Assembly (NCBI GenBank): GCA_903877385.1
Contig: CAIRDP010000027.1
Coordinates: forward strand, 186,001 to 250,000
Length of the DNA stretch: 64,000 nt
DNA from: an uncultured Bacteroidales bacterium
Lineage (GTDB): Bacteria; Bacteroidota; Bacteroidia; Bacteroidales; FEN-979
Reading direction: 5' to 3'
In this document: one piece after another, positions 53,014-62,041 of the stretch
How positions within the stretch are numbered: position 1 is the first letter of the stretch
Layout: every line of letters starts with the position of its first letter
Program-made: the position numbers and the translations under genes
Notes under the pieces: generated by a model
Told to the model about the DNA's origin: nothing
Seen by the model: only the letters and a program-made list of their open reading frames with translations
Database searches by the model: none

Positions 53014-53403
53014 TTAAATTAATGAGAGGGCGTCATCTTCTGTTCCCTGTTCCGGGACTTTTTGAGGGAAAAGCAATGCAATGACCGTAATATTGGAATG
53101 AAATTCAAGCTGATATGAACTATAACAACTGGAAACAAGGCTGTTCAGAATGAGTTCCCTGCCCGGACCGGATTCAGGATAAGGGAATTTCGCATTGAGT
53201 TTGGTGATCCGGGATACGCCGGTTCCAGGGTTTGAGATCCCGGGAGCAAGGATTGCCTGGGAGCCCTGACTGTTTGTATAAGAAAAACCAGCTTGTACCG
53301 GTTCATGATGCTTGTCCTTTTCCTTGTAAAAAAAAGAAAAAAAGACAATCATTAAAACCAGTGCAAAGATACCCGGGCTGATATTTCTCCTGTTGTCAAT
53401 CAT
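53014..53403 (-). CDS. Hypothetical membrane-anchored protein
   Basis: 129 residues, no family recognised. One N-terminal transmembrane segment (about 8-26: ISPGIFALVLMIVFFSFFYK) leads to a charged KEKDKHHEPV stretch and a soluble region with several Gly/Ser and Pro residues, then SSYQLEFHSNITVIALLFPQ near the C-terminus. Composition and codon use resemble its neighbours. It precedes the SecD-like gene on the same strand (29 bases between them and the 52985 start), so the two may be a small unit. Confidence 0.45.
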   Translation of the reverse strand: MIDNRRNISPGIFALVLMIVFFSFFYKEKDKHHEPVQAGFSYTNSQGSQAILAPGISNPGTGVSRITKLNAKFPYPESGPGRELILNSLVSSCYSSYQLEFHSNITVIALLFPQKVPEQGTEDDALSLI

Positions 53404-53705
53404 AGCGTTAACAAATATAAGAAGGAATTATTGAAACTGTTCGTATATTTTTGAAAACTTTAAAACGCGAGGACATTATAGGTTAAGGAGATCTGGTAAT
53501 AATTATTGCTGTTAGTTCCGTTATTTAAAAAATTTCTAGTTGGTAATGAGGATTGTAAAATTGTACCTTTACCAGAAAACCAATCCCCATCCGAAAAAGG
53601 AATATGGGTAAAAATTCCGCAGTATGCAAACTCAGGCAAACTGCAGCAAACAGGATTTACAATTCCTGAACAAATAATAACCTCTGCATGTAACAACAGT
53701 GAACT
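53404..53705. other. 302-base intergenic stretch with no convincing gene
   Basis: Two overlapping opposing frames exist (plus 53506-53709, minus 53460-53696). Neither has a recognisable family or consistent codon use. The minus frame ends QISLTYNVLAF, which resembles the last strand of an outer-membrane barrel and could be a decayed gene end. The plus frame ends inside the next gene's start. The stretch must hold the promoter of the metallophosphoesterase, but no clear TAnnTTTG was found. Confidence 0.4.
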
Positions 53706-54908
53706 ATGAAAAAAACGATTTTACTATTCGGGATAGTCTTTTTGGCAAGTTTGGCTTCATTCGCCCAATTCTCTTTTGTTCATCTCAGCGACATGCATGT
53801 GTCAACCACCCCTGTGGCAAACAGTGACACCAATGGCCAATACTTTCAATGTGCCATAAAGGAATTTGCCAGCCTTAATCCCAAACCCGCGTTTGTTCTT
53901 GTTACAGGCGACATTTCCGACATAGGCAATATGCAACCGTTGGGCATGTATCCTGCAATCACCCAGCACCTGTTTCCCCCCTCACTTACAAACCCGGCTG
54001 TTGGTGATTATTTTATAGATTCTGCTAAAACCATCCCGATTTATTTCACACCCGGGAACCACGAATACTGGACCGGATTCGATTCAATCGGCCTGCCCAT
54101 TTCAAATGACACGCTTTTTTATTACCCGAAATATATTACACCCGATACGGATTATGTAATTCAAACTTCTACCGCCATTATAGTGTGTATGCGTTCAGGA
54201 CATGACAGCCCCTACGGTTATCCCCCGAACCCTGAAGTCATCATGGGAACCGGGCTTACAGATGCACAGTGCAGCTGGCTCAGGAGGATCCTGAAAAGTA
54301 ACAGCAGCAAGCGTAAAATTATTGTAATGCATCATCCCCCTGTTAATGCTGTCGGCACTAACTCTGATGGCAGCCCGTATACCGCTTCCGTTATTGCAGA
54401 TACGGCTACCAACTCCCTGCAGAATAACCGAACCAATTTTCTTAATATCTGCGATTCCAATCAGGTGGATGTAATACTTGCCGGGCATGAACATCAGAAT
54501 GTAGTTGCGAACAGGAAGGGAGATACGGTGAGCGAAAACTGGCCCAACGGCACACGCTATGTACAGACGGCAGCAGCGTTTAACCGTTCTTACCGTATTA
54601 TCACCGTTGATCCGGCATTTGTGACGGTAAGCGCCCCCATGCGAAGCTGCATGGGGACGGGAGTTAACGAGGTCAACAATTCAGTAGACATCAGTGTTTT
54701 CCCAAATCCCGCCAGGAATAATCTCACGGTAAAATGTACAAAAAAGTCCGAAATTGAGATTGTAAATCCAGAAGGACAAATACTTGAAAAATCAGCATCA
54801 ACCGGGATGTTTACCGCGGTAGATCTGTCAGCTTTATCATCCGGTGTTTATATAATCAAGGTCAAAACTGCAGAAGGGATTACAGTAAGGAAATTTATTA
54901 AACAATAA
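53706..54908 (+). CDS. Secreted metallophosphoesterase with T9SS type A sorting domain
   Basis: 400 residues. A signal peptide (about 1-21, ending LASFAQ) is followed by a calcineurin-like phosphoesterase domain with all metal motifs: FVHLSDMHVS (D-x-H), VTGDISD, PGNHEYW, VMHHPPV and LAGHEHQN. The C-terminal T9SS sorting domain (about 328-400) carries ISVFPNPARNNLTVKC, SGVYIIKVKTAEG and the final KFIKQ. It would be exported and surface-attached and hydrolyse phosphate esters there. Substrate unknown. Confidence 0.92.
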   Translation: MKKTILLFGIVFLASLASFAQFSFVHLSDMHVSTTPVANSDTNGQYFQCAIKEFASLNPKPAFVLVTGDISDIGNMQPLGMYPAITQHLFPPSLTNPAVGDYFIDSAKTIPIYFTPGNHEYWTGFDSIGLPISNDTLFYYPKYITPDTDYVIQTSTAIIVCMRSGHDSPYGYPPNPEVIMGTGLTDAQCSWLRRILKSNSSKRKIIVMHHPPVNAVGTNSDGSPYTASVIADTATNSLQNNRTNFLNICDSNQVDVILAGHEHQNVVANRKGDTVSENWPNGTRYVQTAAAFNRSYRIITVDPAFVTVSAPMRSCMGTGVNEVNNSVDISVFPNPARNNLTVKCTKKSEIEIVNPEGQILEKSASTGMFTAVDLSALSSGVYIIKVKTAEGITVRKFIKQ

Positions 54909-54986
54909 CTTAGTCTTTGGGTTACAATGACAGAGGTTTTTGATAACTATTTCCGCCTTAGCTTTTGCATACAACCCCGTTGTTTT

Positions 54987-55007
54987 GATAAAGTATTTAA
55001 CTTTATC
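54987..55007 (+). promoter_or_regulatory. Inverted repeat upstream of the type IIG-like enzyme
   Basis: GATAAAGT (54987-54994) and ACTTTATC (55000-55007) form a perfect 8-base inverted repeat with a 5-base spacer. It overlaps a near-consensus -7 element TAACTTTA (54998-55005), 20 bases before the gene. It is a candidate operator limiting expression of a potentially toxic nuclease-methyltransferase. Confidence 0.45.
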
Positions 55008-55027
55008 GGATAATTACCACTTAGTAC

Positions 55028-57424
55028 ATGAGCCTTTACGATCAGCTGCAGAAAGCAAAAAGCGAAGAAGACGTCAAGGATGCCTACATCAAAGCCCTTG
55101 GTTTAAAAGGCTATTCAAAAAACCTCATCGATATCCAGACCAAAGAGATCTGGTTCGAAGCCAAGGATAGCGGGAAGATTTCCACCTATGCCATGTTCAC
55201 CCAGCTCATGCATTATGTGCAGGATGCCCTGAACAAAGGGGATTATATTCCGCCTTTCCTGGCCGTAATCGACACCCAGAAGGCTGCCCTGATGAAAAGT
55301 GCGGATGTTCTGCCTTTCCTTGCTAAGAAAACCATCAAATGGGGGAAGTCGGCCAGCTCTTACACCCAGGAAGCCCTGGACGCCATTTCGGCTCATATCG
55401 GCACTCATTTTGTTTCCTTTAGGATACAGACTCATGAAGAGGAATTCATCAATACCGTTAAGAATGCGATAAAGAACGGGGATATCATCCGCACACAGAT
55501 CACTCCAAACAACCTGAAGCAGGTCTTTGACAAATGGGTGCAGATGATAGGGAACGAGATCAAAGGCGTGGCCGAAGAGGATTATGCACTTTTGTTTTTT
55601 GCCGATATCATGAACGACGGCACGGTTTCCACCCACGATAACCTGCCTGCCGAACTTATGCATAAGAACAACGCCCCGGTTTTCCTGCTGGGCGGAAAGG
55701 TGTATGAACTCAGCAACAAGGAGGGTTACCGTCAGTTCTGGGCGATCTATCACAGGCCGCCTAAGGAAGAATACCGGGACTACCTGCTCGAACGCCGCGA
55801 CAGTTTGATCCCTATCGACGAACGCAGCTTCAAAGGCGCTTACTACACCCCTCTCGCCGTGGTGGACAAGGCATACGACAAGCTCAGCGAAACCCTGGGC
55901 GAGAACTGGCAGAGCGAATATATCGTATGGGATATGTGTTGCGGAGTGGGTAACCTCGAAGTCAAGCACAACAATCCCCGGAACATTTATATGAGCACCC
56001 TCGACCAGGCCGATGTGGATGTGATGAGAGCCACCAAGACTTGCGTAGGAGCCCAGCGTTTTCAATATGATTACCTGAATGATGATATCACTGCGGATGG
56101 CCGGATTGACTATAGCCTTACGAATAAGGTTCCTGATGGACTGCGGATGGCAATTGCCCAGGGGAAAAAGATTTTGGTGCTGATAAATCCACCATACGCT
56201 GAAGCGACAAATGCAGATACCCCAAGTGGCGGAGAAAATAAAACTGGTGTAGCAAAAACCAAATTTGCTGAAACTGCCATGAATGATTTTGGCAAGGCAA
56301 GCAATGAACTATACACTCAATTTGTTGCAAGAATTGCAAGGGAAATTCCAACGGCAACTCTTGCAATGTTCAGCACTTTAAAATATGTCATTGCCCCAAC
56401 TCTGGATGTCTTTCGTCAAGCATGGAATGCAGTATTTGCAGGAGGATTTGTTGTTCACAGTAAAGCCTTTGAGGGTTTGAATGGTGATTTCCCGATTGGA
56501 TTTTTAGTTTGGAAAACAAATCAAAATCAAACTGAGAAAAAATTAATCGAAGAAATTTTTGTTGAGGTCTTAGATAAACACGTAAACCCGATTGGTGAAA
56601 AACATTTTTACAATCTGCCAATTAATGAACTACTAACTAATTGGATATCCAGACCCAAAACAAATGTCCAAGATGTAATACCCTTAAAAAATGCAGTTAT
56701 CCCAGCTACAGCAACAAAAGACCTGAGAGGAACAAAATGGTCTGATCGTGCTATTGGATATATGTTAAGTGGCGGAAATGATTTACAGCATGCAAGCATA
56801 CAAACAGTCATCTTTTCATCAGGCTACGGCAGTGCAAGGGGGTATTTTATCAATGCTGAGAATCTATGGCAAATTGCGATTGTTTTTTCAGTTCGCCGCT
56901 TGGTAAAACCCACCTGGCTCAACGACCGCGACCAGTTCCTGCAACCCACATCTACCTTATCCGATGAATTTAAAAATGACTGCCTTATCTGGATGCTGTT
57001 CAATGGCAGCAATCTCACCGCCAGCGCCAACGATCTCGAATGGAACGGGAAGAAGTGGTCCATAGTCAACCACTTTATTCCTTTTACCGAAACCGAAGTC
57101 GGCGCACCCGACCGATTCGAATCGGATTTCATGGTCAGGTATCTTTCCGGGAAAACCTTATCCGCAGAAGCAATACAGGTACTGGAAGCGGGTAAAACCT
57201 TATGGCAGGCCTATTTCGCTCATACCGATGTTCGTGCGGTGCGCGACGAACTCAAACTCAACCGCGCCGATGTTGGCTGGTACCAGGTGCGCAAAGCCCT
57301 CCAGGCCAGGAATGCAAGCAGCGATTTCCCGCCCGTCAGCTTCAAACCCTTCGAAGCCGCCTACAAAACCCTCACCGAAAAACTTCAGCCCCTGGTCTAT
57401 GAACTGGGGTTCCTGAAAAGTTAA
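55028..57424 (+). CDS. Type IIG-like restriction-modification enzyme (Eco57I-type methyltransferase with N-terminal nuclease)
   Basis: 798 residues. The N-terminus has a PD-(D/E)xK-like pattern, Asp35-x8-Glu44-x-Lys46 (LIDIQTKEIWFEAKDSGK), suggesting a nuclease. A helical linker is followed by an N6-adenine methyltransferase core: GAYYTP (270-275), motif I DMCCGVGNLE (302-311) and motif IV NPPY (387-390). A C-terminal target-recognition region follows (about 470-798). One chain would both methylate and cut. The segment about 56150-56880 is clearly AT-richer than either flank (by eye roughly 25-45% GC against 50-60%), covering motif IV and the start of the recognition region. That is consistent with recombination. 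No separate restriction or specificity gene is adjacent. Confidence 0.82.
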   Translation: MSLYDQLQKAKSEEDVKDAYIKALGLKGYSKNLIDIQTKEIWFEAKDSGKISTYAMFTQLMHYVQDALNKGDYIPPFLAVIDTQKAALMKSADVLPFLAKKTIKWGKSASSYTQEALDAISAHIGTHFVSFRIQTHEEEFINTVKNAIKNGDIIRTQITPNNLKQVFDKWVQMIGNEIKGVAEEDYALLFFADIMNDGTVSTHDNLPAELMHKNNAPVFLLGGKVYELSNKEGYRQFWAIYHRPPKEEYRDYLLERRDSLIPIDERSFKGAYYTPLAVVDKAYDKLSETLGENWQSEYIVWDMCCGVGNLEVKHNNPRNIYMSTLDQADVDVMRATKTCVGAQRFQYDYLNDDITADGRIDYSLTNKVPDGLRMAIAQGKKILVLINPPYAEATNADTPSGGENKTGVAKTKFAETAMNDFGKASNELYTQFVARIAREIPTATLAMFSTLKYVIAPTLDVFRQAWNAVFAGGFVVHSKAFEGLNGDFPIGFLVWKTNQNQTEKKLIEEIFVEVLDKHVNPIGEKHFYNLPINELLTNWISRPKTNVQDVIPLKNAVIPATATKDLRGTKWSDRAIGYMLSGGNDLQHASIQTVIFSSGYGSARGYFINAENLWQIAIVFSVRRLVKPTWLNDRDQFLQPTSTLSDEFKNDCLIWMLFNGSNLTASANDLEWNGKKWSIVNHFIPFTETEVGAPDRFESDFMVRYLSGKTLSAEAIQVLEAGKTLWQAYFAHTDVRAVRDELKLNRADVGWYQVRKALQARNASSDFPPVSFKPFEAAYKTLTEKLQPLVYELGFLKS

Positions 57425-57608
57425 GTATAACTCTGAGTTTGAATTTCGCGGCTTTATTGAGTATTTTTATGCCAAATTATTAAAACATTTGGTCTGCTGC
57501 GGGGTAAAGGATTGCATTCAAAGGAAAATGCTGTGGGCGTTTGACAAGATAATTCCATTGGATCAGTAGGAAAAAACATCATCAGATCAAAGCGCTCAAT
57601 AGAGAAAC

Positions 57609-58829
57609 ATGGATGTCATCCTCATAGCATGGCGGAACTTATGGCGCAACAAACGTCGTACATTGATAACGGCAACATCAGTTTTTTTCGCTATCTGGTT
57701 CGCATTGATCATGCGCGCTTTCCAGCTCGGCAGTTATGATCTTATGGTTAATAATATTGTTCATTCCTATTCAGGATATTTCCAGGTTCATGCCAGGGGA
57801 TATTGGGATCATAAGCTGCTCGATAATGGGTTCATTTACAATGTGAAGTTGAAGAATGCATTGGATTCTTCAGCCGGAACATATGGTTATGCCTTACGCC
57901 TTGAGTCTTTTGCATTGGCTTCATATGGTTTGCAAACAAGAGGTGTAATGGTAGATGGCATTGATCCGGTCGCAGAAAATCGCCTCACTTCCCTTAAGAA
58001 AAAACTGGTAAATGGCCGATACCTGGATCCATTTGACTCCGGTGCACTGGTAAGCCATAGACTTGCCACCCATCTCAAAATCCATATTGATGATACACTT
58101 GTGATCATAGGTCAGGGGTACCATGGGTATAGTGCAGCAGGAGTTTTCCCTGTAAGAGGTATTGTGAACTTTCCTTCTCCTAATCTTGATGGAAGGCTGG
58201 TTCTTATTAGCCTGTCTGCAGCGCGTAATTTGTTTAGTGCAGATTCCATGCTCACTTCCATTGCATTTAATGTGAAGGACCCTGATAGTTACAATAAAGC
58301 TGCCATTCAGCTTCGCGATCGGCTTGATCCCGGGAATTACGAGGTTTTGACCTGGGATGAAATGATGCCCGATGTGGTACAGCAGATAAGGGCCGATAGC
58401 GTTTCGGGTCTGATAATGCTCGGAATATTATATATGATCGTTGGATTTGGCATCTTTGGAACAATGTTGATGATGCTGAATGAACGAAGCAGGGAGTTCG
58501 GTATGATGGTTGCTATTGGAGTGCAGAAAAGTAAGCTTACGCTAATCATGTTGGCTGAAATCCTTTTTCTTGGATTGCTCGGAATAGTTGCAGGGGTAGT
58601 TGCCGCTATTCCACCGATTTATTACTTCTATATACATCCGATTACCCTTACCGGGAAAATGGCGGATTCAATGATTCATATGGGATTTGAACCTCTTATG
58701 CCGGCCGCCTGGAGAGTTTCGTATTTTATTGCCCAATCCTCTGTGGTTTTGGCTATCATTTGTATTGTTATGTTGCTTCCAGTATTGAAAATCAGAAAAT
58801 TAGAAGTAATAAATGCTTTACAGCATTAA
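57609..58829 (+). CDS. ABC exporter permease, FtsX/LolE-MacB type (first)
   Basis: 406 residues. One N-terminal helix (about 18-40), a large extracytoplasmic MacB-PCD-like domain (about 45-265) and three C-terminal helices (about 275-400) make the FtsX fold. SLIAWRNLWRNKRRTLITA-like and ERSREFGMMVAIGVQKSKL are the conserved cytoplasmic elements. It forms a heterodimer with the next permease and uses the ATPase at 60075. These systems extract lipoproteins or expel peptides through the periplasm. It is the first gene of a three-gene operon. Substrate unknown. Confidence 0.9.
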   Translation: MDVILIAWRNLWRNKRRTLITATSVFFAIWFALIMRAFQLGSYDLMVNNIVHSYSGYFQVHARGYWDHKLLDNGFIYNVKLKNALDSSAGTYGYALRLESFALASYGLQTRGVMVDGIDPVAENRLTSLKKKLVNGRYLDPFDSGALVSHRLATHLKIHIDDTLVIIGQGYHGYSAAGVFPVRGIVNFPSPNLDGRLVLISLSAARNLFSADSMLTSIAFNVKDPDSYNKAAIQLRDRLDPGNYEVLTWDEMMPDVVQQIRADSVSGLIMLGILYMIVGFGIFGTMLMMLNERSREFGMMVAIGVQKSKLTLIMLAEILFLGLLGIVAGVVAAIPPIYYFYIHPITLTGKMADSMIHMGFEPLMPAAWRVSYFIAQSSVVLAIICIVMLLPVLKIRKLEVINALQH

Positions 58830-58838
58830 AAATCTGGT

Positions 58839-60065
58839 ATGATCTGGAACATTGCATGGAAAAATATCTGGAGAAACAAGATGCGAAGTTTTCTTGTGGT
58901 CATGGCCATTGCCTTTGGTTTATTGGGGGGTATCTTTTCTTCAGCTGTTCTTAAGGGAAGCAGTGATCAGCGTGTAAGGGAAGCTGTAAGCAGGGAAACT
59001 TCTCACATCCAGATCCATAATCCTGAATTTATTGAAGATAATGATGTACGCTATTATATTGATGACAATCTTAGTAAGCTGGAAAGTGTCCTTGATACCA
59101 TGAAATCTGTTGCCGCCTGGTCCCCCAGGGTGAAATTCATGGCCATGGCTGGCAGTGCCAATGCAGGAACGGGCGTTGTAGTGATCGGGATTAATCCTGA
59201 AATGGAAAGGCATGTCACTGAAATACATTCTTTGATCTGTGATTCCTGCGGAAGCTGGTTCATGTCTTCCAAGTCAGTTCCTGTTGTGGCAGGCAGTGCA
59301 TTGGTCAAAAAACTTGGTTTGCATCTGCATTCAAAAATCGTGCTTACATTCCAGGATGTGCAGGGAAATCTTACCGGGGGCGCTTTCAGGATTTGCGGGA
59401 TTTACCAAACGAGCAACTCAGTATTTGATGAAATGAACATCTTTGTTGACCGAAAGGATATTATCCCACTTCTAAATGCCGATACCGGCATCTGCCATGA
59501 AATTGCCATTCGTCTTGAATATCCTGATAAAGTCAAAAACGTACAGCATTTGCTTAAAGGACTTTTCCCTTCTGTTCTTATTCAGAACTGGAAAGAAATA
59601 GATCCTTTAATCGGAATGATGAATGATTTAATGGACCTTTGGCTTTATCTGTTTATGGGCATTATCATGCTTGCCCTCGGGTTTGTTATTGTAAATACGA
59701 TGCTTATGGCCATCATGGAGCGGACCAAGGAGATTGGGATGCTGGCCGCCATTGGAATGAACAAACAAAGAATTTTCTTTTTAATCATGCTGGAATCGGT
59801 ATTCATGTCGCTTACCGGAGGTATCATCGGGATTATTATTGGTGTGGTGGTAATATGGTACATGAATCGAACCGGCATAAACCTTGGTTCGCTCAGCGAA
59901 GGATTTGAAAAATTAGGGTATAGTCCGATGCTTTATCCTTCGTTGGATCTTGTATTTTTTATCAACCTTACCTTAATGGTAATAGTGACAGGTATTTTGG
60001 CCTCAATTTACCCTGCAAAACGTGCACTTAAACTCCGGCCTGCCGAAGCGATACGTAATGATTAA
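58839..60065 (+). CDS. ABC exporter permease, FtsX/LolE-MacB type (second)
   Basis: 408 residues, same fold as its upstream neighbour: MIWNIAWKNIWRNKMRSFLV at the N-terminus, an extracytoplasmic domain (about 45-265), then three helices with ERTKEIGMLAAIGMNKQRIF on the cytoplasmic side. It starts 9 bases after the first permease and 9 bases ahead of the ATPase. The pair is expected to be asymmetric, like LolC-LolE. Confidence 0.9.
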   Translation: MIWNIAWKNIWRNKMRSFLVVMAIAFGLLGGIFSSAVLKGSSDQRVREAVSRETSHIQIHNPEFIEDNDVRYYIDDNLSKLESVLDTMKSVAAWSPRVKFMAMAGSANAGTGVVVIGINPEMERHVTEIHSLICDSCGSWFMSSKSVPVVAGSALVKKLGLHLHSKIVLTFQDVQGNLTGGAFRICGIYQTSNSVFDEMNIFVDRKDIIPLLNADTGICHEIAIRLEYPDKVKNVQHLLKGLFPSVLIQNWKEIDPLIGMMNDLMDLWLYLFMGIIMLALGFVIVNTMLMAIMERTKEIGMLAAIGMNKQRIFFLIMLESVFMSLTGGIIGIIIGVVVIWYMNRTGINLGSLSEGFEKLGYSPMLYPSLDLVFFINLTLMVIVTGILASIYPAKRALKLRPAEAIRND

Positions 60066-60074
60066 ATTATTGTT

Positions 60075-60752
60075 ATGAATATAATATCGATTGAAGAACT
60101 TAGGAAAAGTTATCATGACTCGGAAGTTGCAGTTCATGCCCTTAACGGCATAAACCTGATAATTGAAAAAGGCGAGTTTACTGCAATTGTCGGTTCCTCT
60201 GGTTCTGGGAAGACTACTCTGCTCAATATGATTGGGGGACTTGATAGTCCTGACAGTGGCTGTATCAGGATCGGTGATGTGGATATTACATCAATGAAAA
60301 GCCACAAACTGATTGACTTTCGGTTGCGGAATATAGGCTTTGTATTTCAGTCTTTCAACCTCATCCCGGTACTGACTGCATTTGAAAATGTGGAATTCAT
60401 AATGAACCTACAGGGTGTAAAAAAGGAGGAGCGAAGGAAACGATCAACCGAACTGCTTGATGCAGTCGGATTAGGCAAACGGCTTCATAGCCGCCCTTCA
60501 AAACTCTCCGGTGGGCAGCAACAGCGGGTGGCTGTGGCCCGGGCGCTGGCATCTCATCCTCGTTTCATATTGGCAGATGAGCCTACTGCTAACTTGGACT
60601 CAGTTTCAGCTCGTAATCTTCTTGAGATCATGGACAAACTAAATCAAGATGAACAAATCACTTATATTTTTTCCACTCATGATCAGCGGGTTGTGAATAA
60701 AGCGCATAGGGTGATTGTGCTTGAAGATGGAATGGTGGTACGAGATGAGTAA
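60075..60752 (+). CDS. ABC exporter ATP-binding protein, LolD/MacB type
   Basis: 225 residues. Walker A GSSGSGKTTLL (about 40-50), Q-loop VFQSFNLIPVLTAFENVEF, signature LSGGQQQRVAVARAL, Walker B FILADEPTANLDS and the H-loop STHDQRV. Compact MacB/LolD-type ATPase. It ends the permease operon and is followed after 6 bases by a convergent gene. Confidence 0.95.
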   Translation: MNIISIEELRKSYHDSEVAVHALNGINLIIEKGEFTAIVGSSGSGKTTLLNMIGGLDSPDSGCIRIGDVDITSMKSHKLIDFRLRNIGFVFQSFNLIPVLTAFENVEFIMNLQGVKKEERRKRSTELLDAVGLGKRLHSRPSKLSGGQQQRVAVARALASHPRFILADEPTANLDSVSARNLLEIMDKLNQDEQITYIFSTHDQRVVNKAHRVIVLEDGMVVRDE

Positions 60753-60758
60753 TCAATT

Positions 60759-61130
60759 TCAGCCTTCAATAAGCCATTCTATGGCATTATTATGATTCAT
60801 GAAAATACGTGTGTAATAATTCGTCGGAAGTTTCCTGTCATGTGCAATAACAGACAGTGAAATCTCATTTGTTTTGCTATGGAGGCGGGCAAGTTTCACG
60901 TTTTTGAAACGATTACATAAGTCATTAACCCCTTTGTCCATTTTCTGAAATTCATCAATAAAAAAGTCATACTCGGCAGTCGAGGCATTTAAAAGGATTT
61001 TTAGATCCTTTACCAGTATCCTCGCAGGAGTTAATGTATAGGACCATTCGAGGATGTCATTTATAGTGATTCTCCCTGACAGGACTACTATTAAAATGCC
61101 GCTTTCTATGGTAAATGAATCTGTAATCAT
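60759..61130 (-). CDS. STAS/SpoIIAA-like small protein
   Basis: 123 residues. A beta-alpha pattern (SFTIESGILIVVLSGRITIN, DILEWSYTLTPARILVKDLK, ILLNASTAEYDFFIDEFQKM) ends in IFMNHNNAIEWLIEG, similar to small STAS-like proteins of Bacteroidota. The family match is by overall pattern only. Role unknown. It is AT-rich and converges with the ABC ATPase gene. Confidence 0.5.
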   Translation of the reverse strand: MITDSFTIESGILIVVLSGRITINDILEWSYTLTPARILVKDLKILLNASTAEYDFFIDEFQKMDKGVNDLCNRFKNVKLARLHSKTNEISLSVIAHDRKLPTNYYTRIFMNHNNAIEWLIEG

Positions 61131-61173
61131 TCTGATTTTTTTTTCATATTTCTATTATAAAAGGTAGTGTTTG

Positions 61174-61890
61174 TCAATATTCGAACATACGAACTGTAAT
61201 TCTGACTGGAATTCTATTTTCTGTTTGCATCCGTTTTGTCCAGTTGCCGGTTTCATCAAATTCAAGGTAATTATAAGAATATCGGTGCGGAACCCTGTCG
61301 TCGGAGTTATAACGGATTTCTTTAATTAATTTATGCTGTTTGTCAAAAGTGAACATTCTTCTTTCACTAACGCTATCTTCAAATGAAATGATTTCTTCAA
61401 TGGTATTATTGCCATTTTCGTCAAACGTGTAAATCTCCTTTTTCATCAGACTACCATCAGTTTCAACCAATCTTTTTTCAATATTGTTTCCTTTTTTATC
61501 ATACCTGAAAGTTGCCAGGTGATCAATTTCATTATCAGTATCCCTCCATCTTTTTTCAACTTTCTTTCCGCTTAAATTATACTTAAATGTGATCAATTCC
61601 GAGAGACTGTCGGGGTGATAATGGATCTCTTCAATTTTATTTCCCTTTGAATTATACCTGTATAATGTTTTCTCAAGAAATTCACTATCGCTTATCTTTC
61701 CTGTCTTATCCACTGAATAAATTGTCTCGGTCAAAGATTTAACCTTACCTTTCAGATGCTGTTCCGACAGGCTATTTCTTGAATCTTCATCTGAGCAAGA
61801 GCAAAATAGCGAAAATCCTATTGTGAAAAATAGGAATAGAGATTTTGATGAGAAAATGTTTATTCCAGATTTGTTTGTTGCTAAAATCAT
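61174..61890 (-). CDS. Lipoprotein with YD-type repeats
   Basis: 238 residues. A long positively charged lead and hydrophobic segment end in the lipobox GFSLFCSC (Cys near 31-33). Then about six repeats of roughly 22 residues carry YNSKGNKIEEIHYHPDSLSE, RYDKKGNNIEKRLVETDGSL, FDENGNNTIEEIISFEDSVS, the YD-/RHS-like pattern (aromatic-D-x-x-G-N). Surface or periplasmic, function unknown. It is AT-rich like its neighbours. Confidence 0.7.
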   Translation of the reverse strand: MILATNKSGINIFSSKSLFLFFTIGFSLFCSCSDEDSRNSLSEQHLKGKVKSLTETIYSVDKTGKISDSEFLEKTLYRYNSKGNKIEEIHYHPDSLSELITFKYNLSGKKVEKRWRDTDNEIDHLATFRYDKKGNNIEKRLVETDGSLMKKEIYTFDENGNNTIEEIISFEDSVSERRMFTFDKQHKLIKEIRYNSDDRVPHRYSYNYLEFDETGNWTKRMQTENRIPVRITVRMFEY

Positions 61891-62041
61891 TTGAATTTCT
61901 ATAAGCTTTATTGAATCAACAGAAGAGAATTCAAGGGTAATTATACCTTAACATTAAACCCGTTAAGAATAAAATTAAAGCCATTTCACCATAACCAATT
62001 GCACCAGGAAATCATGAAACAAATGTGATCCTATTTCCATC

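Noticed and set aside
53460-53696. Minus-strand frame ending like an outer-membrane barrel (LTYNVLAF)
   Set aside because: Only the last strand looks familiar; there is no signal peptide or start, and an opposing frame overlaps it. Kept as a note, not as a gene.
55028-60752. A multi-gene defence island joining the methyltransferase and the ABC exporter
   Set aside because: The ABC exporter is a normal MacB/Lol type in its own operon after a 184-base gap; no other defence gene is adjacent.
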